A stretch of DNA of 64,000 nucleotides, taken from contig JACKQL020000004.1 of assembly GCA_018296165.2 (NCBI GenBank), positions 1 to 64,000 on the forward strand. Direction: 5' to 3'. Numbering within the stretch: the first letter of the stretch is position 1; every line of letters begins with the position of its first letter. Under the pieces are notes generated by a model. The model saw nothing but the letters and a program-made list of their open reading frames with translations. It had not been told where the DNA came from and made no database searches. The position numbers and the translations under genes are program-made. Below, in pieces: positions 12,379 to 24,954 of this stretch. This DNA comes from Termitomyces sp. T153. Lineage: Eukaryota > Basidiomycota > Agaricomycetes > Agaricales > Lyophyllaceae.

Positions 12379-14107
12379 GCTCTTAAGTTCAGCATCTGAA
12401 GAACCAAATAACATGCCCAGAACGGATTGTGACAATCAATGTTCGAGTTCAAATGCTGAAAGTAACGCCGCCCACTAGTATAATCGATGGAGTGTGTGGA
12501 GTATTCCCTAACGCCGCTCCGTGTCGGAACCTTAGGGACGACTTCCAGAGCTGGGATTAGATCATTGAAACGTGATGCAAGCGAACCGACTCTCCCCGAT
12601 GTAAGTAACTTACAAGTAATGCCAAAGTCGGCCCGTGGAATTCGGCCGCGATAACCAAGCTTTCAAGCATACTTAACCGTTTATTGAGTAGCGGATGAAA
12701 CCGAAAGACGGTTATTTCGAATTTTCGTTAGCTTCGGAGATGGAGACTTAGGTCGGCCTAGCAGTCAAGGCTGACCACGTAGACAGACGTACAGTGTCGA
12801 GCGTATGAAATCGTCAAAGGACCCGTCTTGCACAATTTTCACGACCCAAAGTACCCCACATCCGGCCTATAAACAAATAGGCACGATCGGACCTCACGAT
12901 ACATATAGTCTGATTGAATGTGACGCCAGGCAGCGAGAGGAGGCCAATGGCAGTCAAATGGTTCAAGTACGTCACAGTAGATCTAAATTATTAAGCAGTC
13001 AGTAGAGATAAACCACGGGAATGGTCATTATATATACGGCGCAAAGCGCGCAGTATCTCGAAGGTAGAGTCGACTCCAGACTATTTTCCGGGATCCTAGT
13101 AAAAGAAACGGAAATTTACGGTGTTCATAGATATAGAAATTTCTGTCATGTACCTGGAACGAGCGATGCACATGATATACCGGTAATCAAGGCTACCTTA
13201 TAGATCGGATATATCAGAGTCCGAGGACGGGATGGCGGGAAAGGGACGCACAAGTCCACACAAGAGCTTGGGGTCAGGTACATAAGACCCTTAGGCCTGC
13301 CATATCGAGATTTCCAACATTTTTCATTGAGTTCAAGAGTAAATATCCTGACCGATATTTGTAGAACCTCGTGGATTGGCTTGTCGGTCAATGCAAACGC
13401 ATCGTAAAGTCCTCAAGCAGGAATGATTTTTGAGCTCATCCATGATACGTACGGACATCGGATACAATTAGAACGAGTAGTTGATGGAGAAGTGACCTGG
13501 AGAAAGGCAACCGTGACTTCGGCCGCGGAATGAAAGCCATCCGGAACTTCGCAAAAAAGGAGCCCTACGGCTCCTTACTTGAGCCAAGCATGCCGCTCTG
13601 CCTTTTGACACTGAGTACTGCGGTTTTGTGCAGCTTATCGATATCTGTAATCAAGAGTTGGTGATTTATGATTAAATTATCGGCTGCAAGAGGGCCTAGC
13701 CCCAAGGGGCAACTTTGGTTTTCCCTTCCTACTACATAGTATTCGAGAACTGTCCCACGGACGTGTGAAATATCATGGATTCTGAGTTTCACCGCTCAGA
13801 CTGAACAGACCTACAAAACTTTACTTTCAAGCTACTAGATAATGTAACATTCTTTCGTTGTTATTCTTGCTTTTTGTTCTGTTCTCACGTATCAGTCCAG
13901 GTCCAAAAATTCCTTTATCGGTCTCAGTTACTCACCTGGGAAGGTTTGATGTTCAAATGCCTGACTGAAAGATGACACGTCCGGGAAGATAATTCAAGCA
14001 CCCCATTGTGTAAAATGTGCTCTAGAATAGACCAAGGATCCCGAAGGACTCGGTCATCAAGGTGATTAAAATGGCTCCAGATTCTCTGAGTTCTCTATAC
14101 ACTTCTC
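12379..14107. other. Intergenic, nothing recognised
   Basis: About 1.7 kb of mixed composition with only short ORFs of 60-81 codons on both strands. None joins into a recognisable protein. Confidence 0.5.
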
Positions 14108-16758
14108 ATGCCACCAAAAGCGAATATTAAGAAATTTACGCTGATTTTCGCGTAAGTGGATGTACTGTCGTCTGACGACGCTGATTAACTCGGAAATTTA
14201 AGCTGTGGGACCGCTCTATTCTCAAGTGGTAGGAAATCGCTGGCATTGAAGTTTATGATGATGTTTGATCCTTGGACTGTTCAAAGGATACTCTAACGGT
14301 GTCATTGGCAGTGGTATGTTCTCCTTGCTTATCGAGAGCGCTTCAGCGCTCATTTCCTTTGAAAAGTTAACACTCGTTCGTACCACTTCCCAACTTCACA
14401 GAATTACAGCTGAACTCAGAAATGGTGCTTCCACAGTCTTGATCCGCGTCTATGGGCAGGATACTTTAGCGAATCACAATTATAGCACCGTCGTGAGCAG
14501 TATGGGATTCGCTGGCTTCGTGGTCGGCATGCTCTTGTTCGGTAACGCGCCCAGTCCATTGTGGAACCTTTTCCGCGTGACAACTCCGACAGGTTTTCTA
14601 TCAGACAAAGTTGGCCGGAAGTTCGGGATGGTGTGTACTCCAGACGAACTCAATATGGGCAACAGTCGACCATTTTCTAGATGACTTCGAGTGGAATCAT
14701 CCTTGTCTTTTCTGGCTTATCTGCGGCTTCTTCGGGTGCTAATGGAAGTGTGAGCGGACTTTTGAGCATGTTGAGCGCTATGCGGTCAGTTCTAGATAAT
14801 GTTAACGCCGGTTTACTTTCTCACGTCAAGTCAGTTTTTTCCTTGGGATTGGTTTAGGTGCTGAGTATCCTTCTGGATCTGTGTCTGCCTCAGAGCAATC
14901 TGAGGAAGATTTTATACCGAAGAATGCCAGGCATCGTTGGCTTGCTCTAGCGACGGGTACTCTGATTCGCCATATCAAGTTTGTTATACTGACATATCCG
15001 TGTAACTTGTCAGATCCGATGATTGACTTTGGTTTTGTCATTGCTGCATTTGTTCCCCTTGTTCTCTTCTGGATGTATGCTTCCTTCCTTTTCGTATCAA
15101 TATATCTGGTTTGACGGTCTTTGTCTGTGTCACCCCTCGTTGTAGTTTTGGAAACGATCATCTTCGGGCAGTTTGGCGCATCTCTCTTGGCTTGGGAATG
15201 GTACCTGCACTGGGAGTTTTTCTGTGGCGCCTGAATATGGACGAGCCGCTGCGATTTAAGAAGGATTCCATGAAGTACACGAAGATACCTTACCTTTTGG
15301 TTCTCAAACGATATTGGCGCTCTTTGGCTGCTATATCCTTCGTATGGTGCGTCACCCATTGAAATATGATGCCTACAGTGTTCCCCGACTTCTAATCACC
15401 TTTCGTCTATAGGTTCTTGTACGATATGGTTGTGTACGTCAATCCGGTTCCTTTTGGTGAACGAACTCGAGATGGTTCTGATTCATACTAGTTACCCCGT
15501 AAGTCAGGTGCTTCTTTCCCAATCTCCAACCTTGTTTATCATCACATTGACTCACAGTTCGGCATTTATTCATCAATTATCGTGAACAAGTAAGCTATGT
15601 ATATAGTGACACGTTTTCAACACTTGATTTCCGATTAGTATCACAGGCGGATCAGAGGATTTGACTGTTGTATTTGGCTGGAATGTCGTCATTAAGTATG
15701 CTCTTGCCGCACTGCATTTGAATTTCTATTTACTTTTAGCAATCAGTCTGTTCGACATGCCAGGTCTTTTTGAGTCATTTTTCTTCTCCCCCATATTCAC
15801 TGATCACGCGGGTAGGATCAATACTGGGGGCATTTGTCCTTGATAATATTGGACCGAAGAACACCTTGGTGCGTGCGTCTCTGCATGAGGCTGGTTGAAC
15901 ATGCTTATCAATTCGAAACGAGATCATTGGCCTCGTCCTTCAAGCAATAGTCGGATTTTTGATGAGCGGGTTATACGTCAAGTCAGTGGCAATATCCTTT
16001 CAAGACAAGAGGAAATATTCATCGGTTTTTCAGGCTCACAGAACACATTGCTGCCTTCGCCGTAAGATTTTAGGCCAACGTATGACGGTTGCTCACGAGA
16101 TCGACTCGTAGGTTGTTTATGGTATATTCTTGAGCTTAGGGGAGTTTGGACCAGGGATTTGTACATTCGTTCTTGCGAGCAAGTCATGCCCGACCGCCGT
16201 CAGAGGACATTACTTCGGCATTGCAGCTGCAACTGGGAAGGTTGGAGCTTTTGTTGGCACCTGGAGTATGTTCTTTGTCGCTCTACGAACACAGGAAACT
16301 GAAGTTCTTATAGTTTTCCCTCCTATAATCAAAGGTTTGTTTGGTTCGATCATATTCTTCACGTTGTTTGATGATTGTAGCCTTTGGTGGCCCCAACACT
16401 GTAAGAGGGAATACCGGTCCATTTTGGATTGGAAGCGGTAAGCTCGAGGGAAGGATTTGCGCACGATGACGTCCCTTTACCTGCACGATTCAGGCCTCGC
16501 TCTTTTAAGTGCTCTTGTGACAATGATATTTGTTAAGCCATTGTCACCGGAAGGCATTGAAAAAGAAGACCACGACGTATGCTCCCCTTGTATGTTATCG
16601 TCAAGATTGTCCTGACAAACCGTCCCTAGTTCCGAAAATACCTTGAGGCACATGGATATGACACCAGCAGGATGGGTTTGAATAACGATGCTAACAGTGT
16701 TGATGTGGAGGATATTGATGTTGAAGTAACTGGAAGGACCTCAACAGAGAAAGCTTGA
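14108..16758 (+). CDS. GIT1: GIT1-like MFS transporter (glycerophosphodiester/phosphate type)
   Basis: Twenty-two exons give 481 aa: 14108-14151, 14203-14228, 14287-14313, 14437-14541, 14593-14630, 14681-14784, 14835-14956, 15014-15074, 15146-15346, 15413-15433, 15492-15498, 15558-15589, 15639-15695, 15747-15763, 15816-15868, 15923-15981, 16034-16061, 16112-16265, 16314-16334, 16381-16437, 16494-16576, 16630-16758. Family marks: [12 protein letters not shown], the MFS loop motif [47 protein letters not shown], and a tail with [13 protein letters not shown]. By family it is a plasma-membrane H+ symporter for glycerophosphoinositol or related glycerophosphodiesters; the exact substrate is unknown. 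Exon 11 has 7 nt. The third intron (14314-14436) is longer than the others, and the joint there (SVLIRVYG) lacks about two residues found in relatives, so a further small exon may be hidden in it. Confidence 0.88.
15492..15498 (+). other. 7-nt coding microexon of the GIT1-like gene
   Basis: Sequence TTACCCC flanked by ...CATACTAG and GTAAGTCAGG. It supplies the last base of a Val codon plus Tyr-Pro, restoring VVYPFGIYS. Reading through or skipping it breaks the frame. Confidence 0.8.
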
Positions 16759-17085
16759 CACGCCTCAGAAACATATTGGATGGACGCGGTCGGGAGATTA
16801 CAATATAATTATTATCAATGATAGTGCAAGTTGTAGTAGCTCCGCGCGTGTTTTGTCAAGAATCGACCTACAACAGATTCAGGGAGCGAATGTATGAAAG
16901 CATTAGTCTTTTTCACACTTGCCTCACATGCAACTTCGGTGATTGAACAAGGTTGGTTCAAATATTCACCGTGACCATGTACCTGTGAGTCACGCCAATG
17001 CGACCAATGCGATACGTATCGTCACGCGCCGTGTCACACTGCTCCCGCCAAATTCCGAGGTAGCTGCTCGCTGTCCGCGACGACG
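16759..17085. other. Intergenic region between two plus-strand genes
   Basis: 327 bp that must hold the 3' end of the GIT1-like gene and the promoter of NDUFS2. No clear TATA box. A GCGTATCG/GCGTCACGCGCCGTGTCAC stretch lies 30-70 bp before the NDUFS2 start. Confidence 0.4.
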
Positions 17086-19200
<2,115 letters not shown>

Positions 19201-19505
19201 TTGGGGACAGTTACTGACGGTATTCAATGATTCAAGTATTCTGTATATGCACGTAAGAAGAAATATATACTATCTCCACACCACGAGCAGCCTGATCCCC
19301 ACGAGACTTTGACCAGTCTAATGACACGAACGTCTTCAACTCCCTTCCGATGCTGTTGATGGAACATATGTAAAAGTTATATAGACGTGAAGGCTTGTCA
19401 TACATTTTCCATTGACTTGAGAATAAAGCAGAATTTCTAATTCCTTTAACGCTATATTTTCTGTCTAGCCATTTAAAGCAGGCCCTTATCTGTTACGATT
19501 TCTTG

Positions 19506-19511
19506 TATAAA
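19506..19511 (+). promoter_or_regulatory. TATA box upstream of the kinase gene
   Basis: TATAAA at this position lies 158-163 bp before the chosen ATG at 19669 and only 14 bp before an in-frame ATG at 19525. A normal TATA-to-start distance would place the mRNA start after 19525, favouring 19669 as the translation start. Confidence 0.45.
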
Positions 19512-19668
19512 GCCTCATCTGCACATGATATCCTTAAAGAGCCAACACCAACCTTGCCTATTAAAACTGTTTGACTGTGTTTTGGTGGCGAGTTCTGTAC
19601 GAAGCATTCGCACTTGCCGCACGCGTTTCGTAAGAATTAGCACTCCAGTACTGCATCACACTTTCACT

Positions 19669-21024
19669 ATGATGCCTCGATTTATTCCTCCGCGGCTCGA
19701 TGTAATTGAAAACATCGAAGAGTACTATCCCGGTGGATATCATCCGATATCCATTGGCGACGTATTTGACCAAGGACGATTCAGGGTTCTTCATAAACTG
19801 GGATTCGGAGGCTCATCTACTGTTTGGCTGGCGCGCGACCAGCTCGAAGGTAAACACCGCGGCCGAATTGTTACCCTCAGAGCCATGCGCGCTGATGTTT
19901 CCTCATCCAACGAGATGCCCGAGCTCGCTATTCTCCAAAAGCTAAGAGCACTCCTCCCTCCCTCTGAATATGTTAACTTCCAGACTATTGATCACCACTT
20001 CTTCGTGCAAGGCCCGAACGGTTCCCACCTATTTCTTATATCGCCTCTTGCTGGTCCGAGCATCCTTGCCATGTCTGACTCTCCCGGGCGAGTTGCTGGT
20101 AGTCGACGGCTACGTGCAGACTTGGCTAGAAAGGTTTCCAAACAATTAGTAGCAACGGTATACCACATGCACAATATGGGTATTGTTCATGGAGGTGAGC
20201 GGTCTTCCCTTTCTAACGGTGCTAGCTAAACCGACAGGCTAGACCTGACCACATCAAACATCCTTTTTTGCCTATCTCCCCATGTACTTGAGTGGTCGGA
20301 CGCTGAAGTGTACTCCCATCTGGGTGATCCCGAGACAGAAGAAGTTACAACTCGTGATAGACAACCACCTGGTCCTCATGCACCAGCCGTGCTCATTGCC
20401 CCCATCCAGAATTCCAAAATTTCACATGCATCACTTCTTCAAGAAAGAACTGTCATCTGTGATTTTGGTCAGTCCTATCTACCCGCCTCTCCACCATCGT
20501 CCTACAAGCCAGGAACATTACTAAACTACCAGTCGCCGGAGGGGCGCTTTGAGGGGCGTGCATCCTTCGAGGCGGATATCTGGTCGCTTGGATGTGCGAT
20601 CTTTGAAATCCGCGCGGGTCTAGCTCTCTTCGAACCAATTTTGGGGAGTGACACTGATATTCTCAGGCAGACGGTCGAGATGCTGGGACGACTACCTGAC
20701 CCTTGGTGGGGTGCTTTTAAACACCGTTCACTATGGTTCGAGGAGGACGGGCAGCCAAAGAGCGAGCAGGATCAAGAACGCGCTGGTCTGCTCCTGAAGT
20801 CTCATGCAACCTCCATCAGGGCGAAGTTGCTTAGGATAGGTGAGCTGGATGTTCGGCCGTTTGGAGGCGACGATGATGGGCCGATGATGGAAAAGCACGG
20901 GACGCGACTGCCTGACGTAGAAGTTGAACTTTTGACGGATCTTTTTGGGAAGATGTTGAGGTATAGGCCAGAGGAGAGGATTTCTATTCAGGATGTCATT
21001 CAGCATCCATGGTTCAAGTTGTGA
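19669..21024 (+). CDS. SRPK-like Ser/Thr kinase with altered catalytic residues
   Basis: Two exons (19669-20194, 20243-21024) give 435 aa. N-terminal YYPGGYHPISIGDVF is the typical lead-in of SR-protein kinases in agarics. The glycine loop LGFGGSSTVWLA is at 44-55. The beta-3 lysine position reads VTLRAM, so Lys appears replaced by Arg (about residue 71). The catalytic loop reads VHGDLTTSN (Asp about 176, Asn about 181), HGD rather than HRD, which is usual in this fungal group. DFG is present in VICDFGQSY (249-251), followed by YQSPEGRF and ADIWSLGCAIFEI. The C-terminal lobe is complete, ending in YRPEERISIQDVIQHPWF. SRPKs phosphorylate RS-domain splicing factors; whether this copy is active is uncertain because of the Arg substitution. 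Confidence 0.88.
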
Positions 21025-22509
21025 GGCTCTTTGCCCATCTTTTGTCATTTGCCGCTCTCGCGACGTCCTAGAATGTATTTTTCCGCAGCTCAGGCTTGAG
21101 ATCCTAGGCTACAACTGGCCCCCCTTGAGGAATGTTGCCAGGTTTTGAACCCAGAACTATGAACACTTCCGATCTTGTTTGAGATTCAAATGCAACCTTC
21201 GCCTACCTCCTATATCGGCTCAAATTTCCTCTTCCGGTCTTAGCACGAGGGCATCAAATAAAATCACGACAACGAGCAAGGCAAACAACTCCAGTCTTCT
21301 TCCAACGAGCATACTGATGGGTGTAAGTCGCCTCTTTGGGAGTTTTTGAATCGTAGCCGCCTGATTCAACGCTCGAAAGTTTTATATATAATATCAGGAT
21401 AGTAACACAATTATTTCATTACATAGTGCTAATGAGAGATACTTAAGAGATACTTGCCATCGCCTCAACACCCATTGAGATATGTAATCCTGCCATTGTG
21501 ATTAGTACATAAGTACCCTTCAAAAATGACTTTTATTGAATTCGACTAAAAAGGGTGACACGAGTGTAAGTGAATAGCAAGTAGAGTATCTGCAGGTAGG
21601 TTGTAGCAATTACCAGTCAGACTCAAAGATCCCAATCGTACATCTTCACGATCGTAAGTCTATTTTATCTTCCTTTGTTCAAGATATACTATCTTCTTCA
21701 GCTCTTCTGCGCCTCTCTGACATTTTGAGCATTCCTTCATTATCAAGAGCGAAAAACCACACCCCATATTGTGTCTTACCTGCGGTCTGTCGTACGTGGT
21801 CTGGCTTGAGTTTGGAATCGTCAAAGACCCAACTGCATAAACATAGTTTACGGAAAGACTAGAAGCCAACCGAACGAAGGGACGGATCTTCGAACCAAGG
21901 TGTCATCTCACAAGAAGTAACGAGGAAGCAGAGTAAATCCTGCCCTGGTCCAGAATGTATGTTTTGAATCTCACAATAGCTGCCGAAAGGTTCCCAGCGC
22001 CAACAAGATAGAGGACGTGCCCTAGAGTTGGCTGCAACTGTTTTCAAATGATATGAATACAATGGTTGAAGTATAACACATGAAGCATGATAGTGGACTG
22101 TGGGCTCTAGATTGAAGGTATTTATGCCAAGGTCCGGACATAATTTTATTTAAGTTACATAAGGCATTTTGAAGAGACCGAGCGACTCCCTTTCCTGACC
22201 ACTGGAGTTACAAATCCGTTCTCATTTGCTCGAGAATGAGATATATCTGAACTTCGCAGATTGATGACACTTGGAAAGGCGAAGGGGCCGGTATTCCGGT
22301 GCTTTACACTCCTGAAGAGTGTTTATTTCGATGGTCAAATTCTGGTAGGGTCAAGAAAAGAAGTCAGACTTGCATACGTTACTTCGTTCTACATTTACTT
22401 TTACTGCTAATTTAATTTGGTAGAAACTTTTAGGCTTTCGCAAGCAAAGAGCGGCCAGTCATATCTATGTGGAACGAGATCAGCCGTTGACCGTCGATAG
22501 AAAAATATC
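21025..22509. other. Intergenic, with one possible unassigned minus-strand gene
   Basis: About 1.5 kb. On the minus strand two adjacent open segments (22062-21859, and about 21835-21663, which reads SWVFDDSKLKPDHVRQTAG and ends in RRRRAEEDSIS) look coding-like. I found no splice pair that joins them in frame, and no family was recognised. The rest holds only short ORFs. Confidence 0.35.
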
Positions 22510-24665
22510 TCACTCACCCTCAGGAATGGACAGTCCCTAGGAAGTAAGGAAGTAAGAAACAGCGCTTAGAAAACAGCATGTCAGATTTCAATATCGAGCT
22601 TACCATCAAGTCAAGGACAGTAGGCGCAACATCACACAACGCTCCCTCCTCAACCTCCTCATCATCCTTCTTGTCCTCATCCATCACGAACTTGAGTTTG
22701 GTGGGATCGCCAGTCATAATAAACGGTACAGGATTCGTAGTGTGCGCGGTGTGCGGAGCGCCAGTCTCTAAATTCTTCATTTGCTCGGCATTTCCATGAT
22801 CGGCAGTGACCATAAGGATGTATCCAGCTTCCTGTGCAGCTTTGTAGATCGTCCCAACAGCAGCGTCGGTCTCCGTGATAGCTTCAACGGCAGCATCATA
22901 CATGCCCGTATGGCCGACCTTTTGGATGGTACACAAATGAGAGCAGACTCGACGGAGAGGAAAAGGAGGTGACGCACCATATCAGGAGGGGCAAAGTTGC
23001 ACATGACGAAATCGTGCTCGCCCTTCTTGAGGACTTCAGCAACTTTTTCAGCCACGCCGTGCACGCTCATCTTGGGAAGCTTGTCATAGGTGGCTACCTT
23101 TGGCGACGCGATCATATGTCTTTCCTCATTTTCAAACTGTTTCTCAACACCTCCGTTGAAGAAGAAAGTGACGTGGGCGTATTTCTCGGTTTCTGGAAGG
23201 ATCGAGGCGAAAATGAGCATACCTATGATAAGATCATGCGTTTCTGACCTGCAATATGAGCCTGCTTGACGCCCTGCTTGCTGAGCCACTCAGCGAGGAC
23301 ATTGGTCATCGCTTGAGGAGGGAAAGCGACTTTGAAGGGAAATTCGGCGTTGTAACGAGACATGGTGGTGATATCCTGAGGAAAATCAGTAAAAATAGTG
23401 AATAAAATGCCGGGTCTTGTTACACACCAGGTTATCGGGTACCTCAACTTCCATTGGCTTGTCTAGACGACCTAGGACGGTAGCGATTTCTCTCATACGG
23501 TCAGACCTGTAGTTGAACAGGAAGAGAGTGTCGCCCTCTGTCAACGATGGATCAGAGAGTAATGGGAAGGATCATACAAGAAACATACCCTTGATACGGC
23601 CCTCATCACCATTCACAATGATCGGTTTCAAGAACTCGTCAGTAACATCTTTCTCATAGTTTGCCTTGATGACGTCGACGACTCCATCAGCTCCTTGACC
23701 GTTTTCCCCTTCTCCTTTGACGAGACCATCGACCGCAATTTTGATACGCTCCCACCGTTTGTCGCGGTCCATCGCGTAGTATCTTCCTACAATTGTCGCC
23801 AATTCACCATATTCCTCCTTCTTGAGGAAATCAAGGAGTTCTTGGCAGTAGCCCGCAGCAGAACGAGGTGCAGTGTCACGACCATCTCCAAAGAAGTGGA
23901 CGTAAGTTTTAGGAACGCCGGTTTCTTTTGCGGTTTCAAGGAGCGCCTTGAGATGGCTGATGTGCGAATGAACACCACCATCGGAGACCTATATTAGATT
24001 TAACATCGACCAAGGTCGATAGCGGTTAAGACGAACGCACCAGACCCAACAAGTGCAATCTTCCGTTACCCTTCTTCGCCCTCTCAAAGCTCTCGAGAAT
24101 GATCGGGCTTTTGTGGAATTGTCTCTTCTTGATCGAGACATCAATTCGCACTATATCCTGCCAGACCACACGTCCTGCTCCAATATTCAGATGGCTATAA
24201 AATTGATTGCGAGTTTGGTGATAAATAAATGCGACACGTAACTTACCTACCCGACTTCAGAGTTACCCATCAGTCCTTCACTGAGACCCACAGCAGTGCC
24301 ATGAGCAGCAAGTTGACGATAACTGTGATCTTTGGCGATAGTATCCATGTTCGTCGTATTTCCAGCCTCGATGGCATTTCCTTCAAGTCCAGGGACTTTC
24401 GCAACGCCCCAGCCATCGTGAACACTTGTGATTTTCAAGTCAAATAATACAGGTCTGGACTTTTGAAGAACACTCACATTAGACATACTTTGTTCTTGAT
24501 TTCCGCTGGCATCTCTATGACTTTTCTATTGCCGTCGAAAGTAACGGTTTCAGTCTTTTGAGTTCTATGTAAGCAATCAAATCACAATCGACGACACAGA
24601 GATCATCGGATCTCGTTATCTGATCCTTATCTCTTTGTTATCAAATTCATAAATACATACTTCAT
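22510..24665 (-). CDS. gpmI: 2,3-bisphosphoglycerate-independent phosphoglycerate mutase
   Basis: Ten exons (24665-24661, 24564-24478, 24424-24251, 24194-24041, 23988-23589, 23537-23428, 23375-23249, 23192-22978, 22918-22604, 22536-22510) give 537 aa. The enzyme interconverts 3- and 2-phosphoglycerate in glycolysis through a phosphoserine intermediate with two Mn2+ ions. Visible marks: metal Asp in VHDGWG (about 34), the nucleophile Ser in GNSEVGH (about 86), HFFGDGRDTAP, YNYRSDRMRE-type NYRSDRM, and TADHGNAEQM with NPVPFI near the C-terminus, which ends GLSIPEGE. All catalytic motifs are present. The first coding exon supplies only ATG AA (5 nt); the next exon opens CTQKTETVTFDG-like with the N-terminal extension known in fungal enzymes. 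The length fits the usual 510-560 aa. Confidence 0.95.
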
Positions 24666-24954
24666 TGTTTTTAGGCTTCCTCCCGGGTATGAAATGCGAA
24701 CGTTCAAGCGCGACATCCATATTTATTATTTTATTTTACATTCTATTTCTGCGAATAACGAATACGCCTAGCTAAGGCCTATAGGAATTAAACTTAAATG
24801 CGTTGTAGATGACGATGATACAAAGTATATGCAAATATTTATGTGTAACAACATGCGACATGAATGCAAGGTAAGGAGTCCAAAACGGATATATCGTGTT
24901 ACAACCCAACTTCGAAAGGAAAGGTGAGATGATGCCAGTAATGCCATCTGTGTA
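24666..24954. other. Promoter region of the mutase gene and 3' flank of the next gene
   Basis: AT-rich 289 bp between two minus-strand genes, with TTATTATTTTATTTTACATT-like tracts near 24720-24750. No ORF of note. Confidence 0.4.

Noticed and set aside
12805..13391. Short ORFs between the Ngaro remnant and the transporter
   Set aside because: About 60-80 codons each, no shared frame, no motif; expected by chance.
14108..16758. Reading the transporter as a pseudogene because of its many short ORFs
   Set aside because: All 22 exons join with standard GT-AG sites, each phase fits and the full set of family motifs is restored.
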